From assembly GCF_000374025.1 (NCBI RefSeq), contig NZ_KB893174.1, forward strand, positions 186,001-250,000: 64,000 bases of DNA, read 5' to 3'. The translations under genes were made by a program, and so were the position numbers. The stretch comes from Spirosoma panaciterrae DSM 21099. GTDB taxonomy: Bacteria > Bacteroidota > Bacteroidia > Cytophagales > Spirosomataceae. The notes beneath the pieces were generated by a model. That model had not been told where the DNA came from. It saw only the letters and a list, made by a program, of their open reading frames with translations, and made no database searches. This document shows positions 9,022 through 17,386 of this stretch, piece by piece. Numbering within the stretch: the first letter of the stretch is position 1; every line of letters begins with the position of its first letter.

Positions 9022-10641
9022 ATGAAAAAAATAGCTGTTCCCGGCGTGTTGCTGGCGTTGTTGGTCTACCTGACAACGGCCTGCCATGACCTGAATGTAC
9101 CCGTCAATACCGAATTGACCCCTGATATATTCCCCCAGAACTCTACACAGTTTATTCAGGCTTCAGGACCTCCTTATGCCGCTCTGCGTGGTAATTTTTC
9201 GCTCGATTACTGGTTCATGCAAACCCTTAGCACCGATGAGGCTATCCTGCCGGCACGGGGGGGGAACTGGTACGATAACCAGAATTATCGGATGCTGCAT
9301 TACCACGACTGGACGAAAGACCATGGCTGGACAAATAGTGCCTGGAGCTGGCTCTCGACGGTCATTGGGACTACGAATCAGGCCCTGTCAATCCTGGATA
9401 AGACCATTCCAGCGTCAGCAGCGGTAAAGCCGACGAATTTAGCCGAGTTGAAAATGGTGCGGGCTCTGGCCTATTTCATGATGATGGATCTGTACGGCAA
9501 CGTCCCTATCGATACGACCTACGGCGATTTTTCTCCGCATCCAAACGTGCCGCGTGCTCAGGTCTTTTCATTTATTGAGAAGGAGGTGAAAAATGCGATG
9601 CCGTATCTGAGTCGGGCAACAGGGCAGAGTGTTTACGGGCGGGCCAACAAGTTTACGGGCTTTTCCCTGCTGGCCAAAATGTATTTGAATGCCGAGTATT
9701 ATACGGGCACTCAGCGCTACAGCGATTGTATAGTAGCCTGCGACAGCGTGATCAATTCGGGACTGTATGCGCTGGAACCCAGGGCGTCGTACCTCCAGAT
9801 GTTCTACCCCAACAATGGGCCTCAGATGAAAGAGTTTATCTTCGCGATTCCTTATGATCCGGCGGCTTCGGCTATGTCGGGAACCAATGGGATGATGTAT
9901 CACGCCCGATACGACGTACCCCGTTCAGAAGCGAAAAAATTTAGCCTGCCGTTTACGCCCAGCGCCCCCGAAAGTACCCTGCCTGAATTTTATGCAAACT
10001 TCAATGATCCCAACGACATTCGAAATGGTCAGTGGCTTACGGGACCTCAGTACATGAATGACGGTGTAACCCCCATTACGGTAACGACGACCAAAAAAGG
10101 ATACGACCAGTTCTACTCAGGCTCCGATGGGAGTGCCGCCTATACCTACCAGGTAAACCTGACCCCGGATATTGTGTTGCGTCAGGACGTAGCTACGTTC
10201 GATCTGGGCAATGATGAAGTTGCCTGGAATATGGGTTACCGAAATATCAAATTCTACCCCGATGCTTCGTCGACCTCCCGGAACCAGAATAATGATGTGC
10301 CGGTATTCCGCTATTCGGATATTATTTTGATGAAGGCAGAAGCGATTTTGCGGGGAGGGACGCCCACACTGGGCCAAACGGCCCTCTCACTGGTGAATCA
10401 GTTACGGGCCAACCGAACCACTTCGCCCGCCTTGTCGAGTGTGACCCTCAACGACATTTATGCCGAACGGTGCCGGGAGTTTGTTTCTGAAACCTGGCAC
10501 CGGAACGATATGATACGGTTTGGGAAATATGAGGGCAAGTGGGGGTTCAAGACCGATGCCAATGCCAGCCGGCGAATTTTTCCCATACCAACCACTGCAT
10601 TTACCGTAAACCCCGCCCTGACACAGAATCCCGGTTATTAG
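9022..10641 (+). CDS. SusD/RagB-family surface glycan-binding lipoprotein
   Basis: A 539-residue lipoprotein: signal peptide MKKIAVPGVLLALLVYLTTAC with the acylated cysteine at residue 21. TPR-like helices occupy the N-terminal half (LKMVRALAYFMMMDLYGNVPI is the classic SusD helix) and the C-terminal half has the RagB fold with FRYSDIILMKAEAIL and the ending FPIPTTAFTVNPALTQNPGY. It partners with the SusC 18 nt upstream, forming the lid of the importer. Ligand specificity cannot be read from the sequence. Confidence 0.95.
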   Translation: MKKIAVPGVLLALLVYLTTACHDLNVPVNTELTPDIFPQNSTQFIQASGPPYAALRGNFSLDYWFMQTLSTDEAILPARGGNWYDNQNYRMLHYHDWTKDHGWTNSAWSWLSTVIGTTNQALSILDKTIPASAAVKPTNLAELKMVRALAYFMMMDLYGNVPIDTTYGDFSPHPNVPRAQVFSFIEKEVKNAMPYLSRATGQSVYGRANKFTGFSLLAKMYLNAEYYTGTQRYSDCIVACDSVINSGLYALEPRASYLQMFYPNNGPQMKEFIFAIPYDPAASAMSGTNGMMYHARYDVPRSEAKKFSLPFTPSAPESTLPEFYANFNDPNDIRNGQWLTGPQYMNDGVTPITVTTTKKGYDQFYSGSDGSAAYTYQVNLTPDIVLRQDVATFDLGNDEVAWNMGYRNIKFYPDASSTSRNQNNDVPVFRYSDIILMKAEAILRGGTPTLGQTALSLVNQLRANRTTSPALSSVTLNDIYAERCREFVSETWHRNDMIRFGKYEGKWGFKTDANASRRIFPIPTTAFTVNPALTQNPGY

Positions 10642-10652
10642 TAGAATTGCTG

Positions 10653-10714
10653 ACTGATTGAGTTGTTGAATGAGTAATTGGTTTAGCCACTATTCGTTCA
10701 ACAATTCAATCAGT
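10653..10714. repeat. Imperfect 21-bp inverted repeat inside the sigma/SusCD operon
   Basis: Arms 10653-10673 (ACTGATTGAGTTGTTGAATGA) and 10694-10714 pair with two mismatches, both G-U compatible in RNA, across a 20-nt loop. It lies between the susD stop and the next gene start, so it may adjust expression between the transport genes and the downstream enzyme by partial termination or 3'-end protection. Confidence 0.6.
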
Positions 10715-10729
10715 TTGTCATACCCCGTT

Positions 10730-12502
10730 ATGGAAACGATTTCGAGGAAACTATTTATCCAGCAATGCCTGGGCTTTGGTGCGTTGGCAAGCTTGTCGTC
10801 TGCACCTGTTACAGCCTGGGCTGAAGAGCAGCGGAACGACGATTTTTTCAAAACAGTTGTAGCTGCTAATGAGCAGGAAGTTGGTAAACTGTTAAAAAGC
10901 TTACCCGCCGAAATGATCGAGGTTCGCCGACGGGCTGGCTATGATCTGGCTAATCTGGCAGCCGCCTATTGTGAACCTACCTCTTCGTTTTATCAGAACG
11001 ACGAACTGGTGGGGGCCATGTCGAAGATTATTCGGTTTTTGCTAAAAGCCCAACATGCAGATGGAACCCTGGACCTGGGCAACCTGGCCTCGCCACCCGA
11101 TACCGCGTTTATTCTGGAACCCCTTACTGCGGCCGCTACGATTCTGAAACTCAACGAACGGGATTCGCTCAATGAGGTAAAGGCGCAGTTAAAGGCGTTT
11201 ATCGTGAAGGCAGGGGAAGCGCTTCGAACAGGGGGCGTACACACCCCCAACCATCGTTGGGTAGTGTCGGCCGCGCTGGCGAAAATCAATGCGTTGTATC
11301 CCAACCCTGGCTATGTGAAACGGATTCATGAATGGCTGGCTGAAGGCGCTTATTGTGACGATGAGGGGAATTACCTTGAGCGAAGTATGAACTACTCGGT
11401 TGTGATCGACCGGGCGCTGATTACAATGGCTCATCTGCTGCCTATGCCTTCCCTGTTCGGCCCCGTTCGCAAAAACCTTGAATTAGTATATATTCACTGC
11501 GAACCCAACGGGGAGCTGGTTACGGTCGATTCCCGGCGGCAGGATCAGTTTGCTCCCATTGATATCCTTTATTTTTACCATGCGTATCGGTTTATGGCTA
11601 TTCTGGATAACCAACCCGTATGGGCGGCCATTACCCGGTACATAGAGTCCTTACCTGGCTTCGCCGATCGGGTACTCAACGACTTGCTGGTTACTTTTCT
11701 GGAGGAACCACTGTATAAAAAGCCGTTGCCGACGCCCAGGCCTCCGTCGGTTCATTTTGAGGTTTTCTACAAGCACACCAATCTGGTTCGTATCCGGCGG
11801 TCCGATACGACGACGACGCTCTTTGGCGGGACAGATTTTCCGATCATAATTGCATCGGGTCGGTCGAACAGTCCGAATTTTTTCAGTTTTCGAAAAGGGG
11901 CTGCCATCTTGAAATACATGCGCCTGTCGACCGATTTTTTCAACACGGGCTATTTTCATAGCCAAGGAATCCGGCAGGAGGCAGGCCGATACATCCTGCA
12001 CCAGAAAATCGAGGCCCCCTATTATCAGCCCTTACCCGCTCAGTATCGGAAAGCCAATGGCGATTACACCCTTTCGCCCAGTACCGACGGGCGTTTCTGG
12101 AACAAGATGGACTTTAGTCACCGCCCCCAAAGCAACATCAAAGCACTGGAAACTACCCTTACCGTTCGCGAAACGAATGGGAAGAATGAATTGACCATTC
12201 GGGTAGCCAGTGAAGCAGGTGTACGGGTAACCCTGGAACTTTGTTTTAAAGAAGGTGGGGTGCTGACCGGTGTTTCACCACAGGATGGATCGACAGACAA
12301 CTTCTTTCTGAAAAGTGGGGTAGGACAGTACAGTGTGGGTGCTGATACCATTCAGTTCGGGCCTGGCGTGTATCAGCATGGTAAAACAACCGGGCTGGAA
12401 GGGGAACTCTATTCGTCCCATTTCGGGAACCTGCGTACGGCTGGAATGCACGTTTATCTGACAGGGTTGACCCCGTTTGTGCATACTATTGCAATTGATT
12501 AA
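10730..12502 (+). CDS. Secreted polysaccharide-lyase-like protein (toroid plus beta-sandwich), putative
   Basis: A 590-residue exported protein; the ATG at 10730 gives METISRKLFIQQCLGFGALASL, a Tat-like signal with S-R-K in place of S-R-R. The N-terminal half (about 40-330) is helical, with motifs such as GGVHTPNHRWVVSAALA and NYLERSMNYSVVIDRALITMA that recall the (alpha/alpha) toroid of heparinase/hyaluronate/alginate lyases, where an Asn-His pair and a Tyr do the chemistry. The C-terminal half (about 340-590) is beta-rich, like the sandwich domain of those enzymes. It ends the operon after SusC/SusD and would process the bound ligand. An unusual hydrolase with the same fold cannot be excluded; the family assignment is by pattern only. 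Confidence 0.55.
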   Translation: METISRKLFIQQCLGFGALASLSSAPVTAWAEEQRNDDFFKTVVAANEQEVGKLLKSLPAEMIEVRRRAGYDLANLAAAYCEPTSSFYQNDELVGAMSKIIRFLLKAQHADGTLDLGNLASPPDTAFILEPLTAAATILKLNERDSLNEVKAQLKAFIVKAGEALRTGGVHTPNHRWVVSAALAKINALYPNPGYVKRIHEWLAEGAYCDDEGNYLERSMNYSVVIDRALITMAHLLPMPSLFGPVRKNLELVYIHCEPNGELVTVDSRRQDQFAPIDILYFYHAYRFMAILDNQPVWAAITRYIESLPGFADRVLNDLLVTFLEEPLYKKPLPTPRPPSVHFEVFYKHTNLVRIRRSDTTTTLFGGTDFPIIIASGRSNSPNFFSFRKGAAILKYMRLSTDFFNTGYFHSQGIRQEAGRYILHQKIEAPYYQPLPAQYRKANGDYTLSPSTDGRFWNKMDFSHRPQSNIKALETTLTVRETNGKNELTIRVASEAGVRVTLELCFKEGGVLTGVSPQDGSTDNFFLKSGVGQYSVGADTIQFGPGVYQHGKTTGLEGELYSSHFGNLRTAGMHVYLTGLTPFVHTIAID

Positions 12503-12624
12503 AATAGAGTTGGTTAACAGTGTTAAGGAGTATAAGAAAGTTGGGCCTAGCCAAACAAATAGGGTAAATCTTACATTCGTGCCTAAAAAAGCAAAAATGT
12601 AAAGTTATAGACCTTACAAAAGCC

Positions 12625-12726
12625 TCATAAACTCAGGTATTTTTGAGACGATTGATTTTTAATAACTGTCAAGTGGCCTGCCACCGCGGTCCAGTTAGTC
12701 GCATACTGCTTGTAGCAGAAGTTGAC
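12625..12726 (-). pseudogene. Possible decayed gene remnant
   Basis: The 386-nt gap 12503-12888 holds no complete gene. Within it the minus strand reads a protein-like tail (VNFCYKQYATNWTAVAGHL and onward to a TGA at 12625) with no usable start, while the neighbouring frame upstream (from ATG near 12796) gives a 36-residue peptide. This may be the scar of a lost gene, or chance. The rest of the gap, apart from the inverted repeat just before the antitoxin, shows nothing I recognise. Confidence 0.2.
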
Positions 12727-12836
12727 TTAGGTTTAGTTGGGCTGGGTTGAAAACCCTAATCATGGACTCGATCTCCTGCATTTTTGCTGCATGATTTGAT
12801 GTCATAGCCAAACTCTTGTCCGTTATAGTGCGTTAT

Positions 12837-12875
12837 AACTGAACTAATGTTGTATATTAGGGGAAATGTTCAGTT
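12837..12875. promoter_or_regulatory. Inverted repeats in the toxin-antitoxin promoter, likely operator
   Basis: AACTGAAC (12837-12844) and GTTCAGTT (12868-12875) are exact reverse complements, with CTAAT/ATTAG nested inside and a second pair GTTATA (12822-12827)/TATAAC (12834-12839) immediately upstream. They lie 14-67 nt before the antitoxin start, where type II antitoxins usually bind to repress their own operon. Confidence 0.5.
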
Positions 12876-12888
12876 TAATTAACAACCC

Positions 12889-13449
12889 ATGGTACATACC
12901 AGAATCCAGCCAACCAGTTCCCGCCAGGGATATGCTATCATTCCTCAGGCCCAGCGCAAAGCCTCCCGGGCATTAGTTGATGAGGTAGCAGATCTGAGCG
13001 GACTAAGTAAAAAAGAAATGGCGACCCTGATCGGGTTAACCGAACGGGCCTTGTACAAAACAACAACTGGCGATTTTTCAGTGCTGGTTTCAGAACATTT
13101 ATTCCGGCTCAAAGCCTTATTTGAACACGGATTAGCGGTGTTTGACCAGCATAAAAAAACCTTAACCAGGTGGCTGAAGACCCCACTGGCGGAACTGGCC
13201 ACCCCAGAAACGGGCTTCGATCCCCTCATGCAATCAGTAGCGGCCAGGCCACTGGACGAAATCAGTCAGACTACCGGCCCCTACGACCTGCTGGCGGCCG
13301 CCAACCAACGGGAAGGGGAGTTTACCGCCGACCTGACCAGCTCTGAGCCCGTAGCGTATCCTACGCCCCTGTCACTTCTCAATACGGCGACGGGTATTGG
13401 GCTGGTGGATGACGTTTTTACACGCATCGAATACGGCGTATTTAGCTAA
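12889..13449 (+). CDS. Xre/MbcA/ParS-type antitoxin with extra internal segment
   Basis: A 186-residue antitoxin of the Xre-like HTH plus MbcA/ParS toxin-binding family. The helix-turn-helix is around residues 30-70 (LSGLSKKEMATLIGLTERALYK), and the C-terminal toxin-binding part ends with the family hallmark RIEYGVFS. The antitoxin at 63051 in this window is only 129 residues; between the WL..PL motif and the PLxLLxTxxG motif this copy has about 52 additional residues (from about 105 to 156). The insertion is in frame, Thr/Ala/Glu-rich and of unknown role. The gene overlaps the toxin gene by one base (TAATG), so translation is coupled. The antitoxin neutralises the RES toxin and represses the operon. 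Confidence 0.88.
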   Translation: MVHTRIQPTSSRQGYAIIPQAQRKASRALVDEVADLSGLSKKEMATLIGLTERALYKTTTGDFSVLVSEHLFRLKALFEHGLAVFDQHKKTLTRWLKTPLAELATPETGFDPLMQSVAARPLDEISQTTGPYDLLAAANQREGEFTADLTSSEPVAYPTPLSLLNTATGIGLVDDVFTRIEYGVFS

Positions 13450-13916
13450 TGGATGTCTACAGAATTCTGAAAGAACCGCATTGGCATGACCCCCTGACGG
13501 TGGTGGGAGCGGAGAAAGCCCCCGGCCGCTGGAACCCCAGAGAGCAGGGAATCCTCTATACAGGCTCCTCACCCGCTTTGGCCTTGCTGGAAATTATGGC
13601 CCATCTACCCGAGGTAGCCTATGAGGCTTTACCAGCCTTGCGCCTGTTTACGTTGCGCCTACCCGAAAATGCCTTGCGGTGGGTCAACCCCCAGGCCTTG
13701 CCACCGGGCTGGGACCGGCCCCAGGCGTTAGCCGCCACACAAACGTTTTTTGCTGAATGGCTGGAAAAGCCCACCGAGTTAGGGTTGGCCGTTCCCTCTG
13801 CCGTGTTGCCGATCTCCTACAATTACCTGCTGCACCCTAATCACGTTCAGTTTGGGGATGTACAGGTCATTGGCCAGGTGAACCTACGGCTCGAACGCCG
13901 ACTTTGGAAACGGTAG
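13449..13916 (+). CDS. RES-domain toxin (NAD-depleting)
   Basis: A 155-residue RES-family toxin. The invariant residues are present: Arg27 in GRWN, Tyr37 in LYTG, Glu48 in ALALLE and Ser117 in VPSAVLP, followed by the NYLLHPNH motif. RES toxins have an ADP-ribosyltransferase-like fold and degrade NAD+ (phosphorolysis or hydrolysis), stopping growth until the antitoxin returns. The length is normal and no defect is visible, so the pair should be active. It is a paralogue of the RES gene at 63440 but quite diverged. Confidence 0.9.
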   Translation: MDVYRILKEPHWHDPLTVVGAEKAPGRWNPREQGILYTGSSPALALLEIMAHLPEVAYEALPALRLFTLRLPENALRWVNPQALPPGWDRPQALAATQTFFAEWLEKPTELGLAVPSAVLPISYNYLLHPNHVQFGDVQVIGQVNLRLERRLWKR

Positions 13917-13976
13917 GGGTAATTCCTACGGTGAGCGACAGGCATTTAGAAGGGTATAATCAAGCAAACAGGCGTA

Positions 13977-14031
13977 CAGCCCGCTCCAGCGGACCGGCTG
14001 CCGATAAATCTTTCATATATGCAGCGGGCTG
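13977..14031 (+). terminator. Candidate terminator after the RES toxin
   Basis: CAGCCCGCT (13977-13985) pairs perfectly with AGCGGGCTG (14023-14031), followed by CTTTT. The 37-nt loop is long. It lies between the toxin stop and a convergent gene, a fitting place for termination. Confidence 0.4.
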
Positions 14032-14058
14032 CTTTTGATTAAACGACAAAGATTCGTC

Positions 14059-15252
14059 TTAAGAAGGAGCTAAAACGGGTTGACAATTAATCATACATCG
14101 AACCAATAACGTGAGCGGACAGACAATATCAAACCAGCCCGGTATATGCGATAGGGCCATGCCCAGCAAAATCAATAAAGCGGTGATCCCAAAATACAGT
14201 CCTCGTAATCGCAATGTCGTTTTTGGCCTAGTAGCCCAAAAAGCCAAGGGCAGATGAAGCGGCATTAAATATAATAGGGTTGGATTCCAGGCCGTCACCC
14301 CATCATCCCTGATGATCCAGAGTAAAAGTAAAAACCAGCCTAAAAAGCCCGATATGCCAAACAAGAGTCGATCTAACCAGCGATCAACTTTCTCATCATT
14401 GACATAACGCCATAAGGTCAACCCAGTCACTAATAAGCATAACAAGGCGAATACTCCATTGGGAGTTTTAACAAAGAAAGTCGGCTGAGTAACTATTTGT
14501 GGGGCTGCGAACAGCGTTTGTTCACCTTCAATGAGCGGCTCTAGCTGTCCATTTGGTTGTCTGATAGTGGCCTGGCGCAGTTGGTCAGCCAGTTGATCGG
14601 GTAAATACATGGCCCGCCAGCCATCTGTTTGTTGATCGGATGCTTTTCCGAGAGCTAGGTTCATGCCCAACTGATACCAGGGCTGCTTAGTCAAATACGT
14701 ATTCATCCAATCTCGATACGACTTACCCGTCATGCGTTGGCGGGATGGAATCATCAGACTATCCCCACATGCAGAGGCAATCATGTCGCGAGGTCGAGTG
14801 GCGCAGTTATCGTAGTAGAATTGGTAGCTGTAGTACCGATTTTGAGGTAGATTATTTACGTCTAAAGCTGCAATAAGCTGTTGGCGTTGGGTGGCCGAGA
14901 GATTCAAGAGCTGTTCCCGAATACTACGATTGGTCTGTTGATAATAATATGCCACCTCACCTAAAGGGTGTACCTCCACATAGTAGGGCAAAGTGCCACT
15001 CAAGAACTTTGGAATGAACCAACTGCTCCTATGATTAAAGCCGCCATAGCTATAATTCCGGTCAATGCCGAGTAGGGGATCAACCAGGCGAATTTCAGTA
15101 TGGCCAAAACAGGACGAGATATCATCGTCACCCGGTCCGTAGGTAATCAGACTAATCCGGGCGGCAGGAGAGAGTTGCTGGCAAGATGCATAGTGACTGA
15201 ATAGCTCAGCCAAACAGACGATCTGTAAGAGGTAGACTAGCCATCGGCTCAT
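14059..15252 (-). CDS. DUF4105 (Lnb-like N-terminal) membrane protein
   Basis: A 397-residue protein starting at the ATG at 15252 (MSRWLVYLLQIVCLAELFSHYASC, signal-like); an upstream in-frame start at 15348 adds a poor leader. The periplasmic DUF4105 domain (about 30-250) contains SLITYGPGDDDISSCFGHTEI with His51 and FYYDNCATRPRDMI with Cys150, an arrangement that resembles a papain-like/NlpC-type Cys-His pair, although activity is unproven for the family. The C-terminal 130 residues contain about five membrane helices. Such proteins are common in Bacteroidota and usually annotated only by domain. Confidence 0.8.
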   Translation of the reverse strand: MSRWLVYLLQIVCLAELFSHYASCQQLSPAARISLITYGPGDDDISSCFGHTEIRLVDPLLGIDRNYSYGGFNHRSSWFIPKFLSGTLPYYVEVHPLGEVAYYYQQTNRSIREQLLNLSATQRQQLIAALDVNNLPQNRYYSYQFYYDNCATRPRDMIASACGDSLMIPSRQRMTGKSYRDWMNTYLTKQPWYQLGMNLALGKASDQQTDGWRAMYLPDQLADQLRQATIRQPNGQLEPLIEGEQTLFAAPQIVTQPTFFVKTPNGVFALLCLLVTGLTLWRYVNDEKVDRWLDRLLFGISGFLGWFLLLLWIIRDDGVTAWNPTLLYLMPLHLPLAFWATRPKTTLRLRGLYFGITALLILLGMALSHIPGWFDIVCPLTLLVRCMINCQPVLAPS

Positions 15253-15530
15253 ACCTAATCCACTCCTGGTGCTGACGGTTGTCGGACCCACTTTTCTGAC
15301 AGCTTGACTCAATAGAAGTTGTTGGATGGGGGCCTGTAGACTCATCAAATCGATTAGTTTGCCGCAAGATACTATTTTGGGTCAGTCTGCCGATAAGTTA
15401 AGCATCGTAACCGTCGCTGTTAACACCCTATTCTTGAGATGATGACAGCAGTTGTCCTGGCAAAGTAATTCTATCTAAGCTTAATCTTAAATTGTCGTCT
15501 CACGAATCATAATCAAAATCTCACATTAAG

Positions 15531-15770
15531 TTAACTTTTCCCCTCTACGATTGTAGATAATGTACGTTGGATGATAATGAATTCAGGCGAAAACTCGTCC
15601 AGAATGCATTGACACGCTTCTACATCTTCCCATATTCGAAGCCGTGCCTGCTCGATAGCTGTAATTCGTAATTGATAGGCATTCGTGCGTTCTACAGGGC
15701 AAATCTGAATTAAATCCCGGTAAATCGTTTGTAATTGAGTTAGCAATTGATTGGTATCGGCTGAGTACAT
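15531..15770 (-). CDS. Small hypothetical protein
   Basis: A 79-residue frame (MYSADTNQLLTQLQTIYRDL to the C-terminal VEGKS) with an amphipathic, mainly helical composition and balanced charge, which looks like a folded small cytoplasmic protein. It is not recognised. It has its own ATG and no operon partner: the DUF4105 gene begins about 280 nt downstream. A competing overlapping frame is less protein-like. It may be a real orphan gene or chance. Confidence 0.4.
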   Translation of the reverse strand: MYSADTNQLLTQLQTIYRDLIQICPVERTNAYQLRITAIEQARLRIWEDVEACQCILDEFSPEFIIIQRTLSTIVEGKS

Positions 15771-16279
15771 AAGCGTTTGAGTTGTAAAGAAAAGTTTCTG
15801 TAAAATGCATCCCGATCAGGCTAGCAGCCTGGGTCCATAGAGCCCTTATCCATCTTAAATACGGGAATATTACCCTTGTTGTTGCATCAACGGGTTGTGT
15901 AAACTGCTTGTTCTTGGATTGGGTAGTTATTTTTACCTAGTGGTCCTGTAGGTTATTCAACGAAAGGAATCGATTATAGGTATCGAACGCTTTAAAAAGC
16001 CTAAATGCCCCGGGTTCCTTGAGTCTTTTTTCTACTATCAATAGTCGGAGCCCTACTAAAATACTGAATAATATATCATACGTATAAGGATAATCGTGTG
16101 GGCCGCTCAATGGCCTATTGATCGTTTTGTATAAGACCGTATTTAGATAATTTTAATAAACTATTAGACATCGTTGATATGTCGGTAGTTTTGGCGAATG
16201 AATTAAAGGATGCTTCTAGGAAATGAGGCAATTAGGCGTAAATTTTACAGGCATTGCCCCTTAATACTGTAACTTATTT
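15771..16279. other. 509-nt intergenic region before the efflux operon
   Basis: AT-richer than the surrounding genes, with no open frame that looks coding. A TAGTTTTG match to the Bacteroidetes -7 consensus is at 16186-16193 on the plus strand, 87 nt before the efflux adaptor start, but no TTG is found at the expected -33 distance, so the promoter call is weak. Nothing else recognised. Confidence 0.4.
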
Positions 16280-17371
16280 ATGCGGACATTTTTTATTCTC
16301 GCTTTGCTGGTGGGTGCCTTAACACTTGGCAAGGTTTATTTTTTTCCAAAACCTGATACAAAAACCTCGGGGGGAAGCCCTTCGGGAGTATCTGGGAAAG
16401 GCGAAACGAAGGGAAAATCGGGCGATAAAACACCTACGATTCCTGTGGAAATTTACCTGGCCCGTACCGAAAAACTAACTAATGTTCTGGCGGTTTCTGG
16501 AACCGTTTTGCCGAATGAAATAGTCGAATTAAAGGCAGAAGTTTCAGGACGGTTGATGCAACTCAACGCCAAAGAAGGTGCGTATGTCAACAAAGGGGAA
16601 CTGATCGCTAAAATCAACGACGAAGAACTAAAGGCGCAACTGGTTAAGCTGGGGTATCTCGAAAAACGAGCCAAAGATGTGGAAGCCCGTCAGAAACGGC
16701 TACTGGCTGTAGAAGGCATCAGCCGGGAGGAATACGATATTGCTGAAAGCAATGTAAACACGGCCCGGGCTGATAAGGAATTATTGATGGCTCAATTGGC
16801 GAAAACTGAAATTCGGGCTCCCTTTAGCGGTAAACTTGGTTTGCGGGCTATTAGCCAGGGCGCATTTTTAACCCCCGGAACCCTGGTCACCACGCTCGTA
16901 CAAACCAATCCTGTAAAAATTGACTTCTCCGTTCCCGAAAAATACGCCAGCCAGATTCGGGTCGGTAGCCCTGTGCGTTTTACATCCGATGGGCTGGGCG
17001 CATCCATGACCGCGCAGGTAACAGCGATTAGTCCCTTAATCGACGAGTCGCTGCGCACCATGAAGGTACGCGCGTACACGTCCAATCCGACGGGGCGACT
17101 GGTGCCCGGTATGTTTGTCCGGCTCGATGTGCCGCTTGGCAATAACCAAACCATTCAGATACCTACGCAGGCCATTGTGCCCGTGCTGAAAGGGAAAAAA
17201 GTATATGTGGTCCGGGAGGGAAAAGCGCAGGAAACCTTTATTAAGACGGGTGTTCGAAACGACCAGCAGATACAGGTTATGGAAGGATTGGTTCCCGGCG
17301 ACTCGGTGATTATTAGCAGTATCATGTCGCTGAAAAATGGCGCTTCGGTAAAAATCAAAACGAAATCGTAA
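16280..17371 (+). CDS. RND efflux periplasmic adaptor (membrane fusion protein)
   Basis: A 363-residue HlyD/AcrA-type adaptor. It has an N-terminal membrane anchor (FFILALLVGALTLGKVYFF) and a low-complexity Gly/Ser/Lys linker to about residue 55. The lipoyl/biotinyl-like halves follow (VSGTVLPNEIVELKAEVSGRL and RAPFSGKLGLRAISQGAFLTPG) flanking a short alpha-hairpin, then a beta-barrel and a membrane-proximal domain ending in GLVPGDSVIISSIMSLKNGA. It bridges the inner-membrane pump encoded 15 nt downstream to an outer-membrane channel that must come from elsewhere, as no TolC-like gene lies here. The substrate is unknown. Confidence 0.93.
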   Translation: MRTFFILALLVGALTLGKVYFFPKPDTKTSGGSPSGVSGKGETKGKSGDKTPTIPVEIYLARTEKLTNVLAVSGTVLPNEIVELKAEVSGRLMQLNAKEGAYVNKGELIAKINDEELKAQLVKLGYLEKRAKDVEARQKRLLAVEGISREEYDIAESNVNTARADKELLMAQLAKTEIRAPFSGKLGLRAISQGAFLTPGTLVTTLVQTNPVKIDFSVPEKYASQIRVGSPVRFTSDGLGASMTAQVTAISPLIDESLRTMKVRAYTSNPTGRLVPGMFVRLDVPLGNNQTIQIPTQAIVPVLKGKKVYVVREGKAQETFIKTGVRNDQQIQVMEGLVPGDSVIISSIMSLKNGASVKIKTKS

Positions 17372-17386
17372 TCTTTACTCAACACT

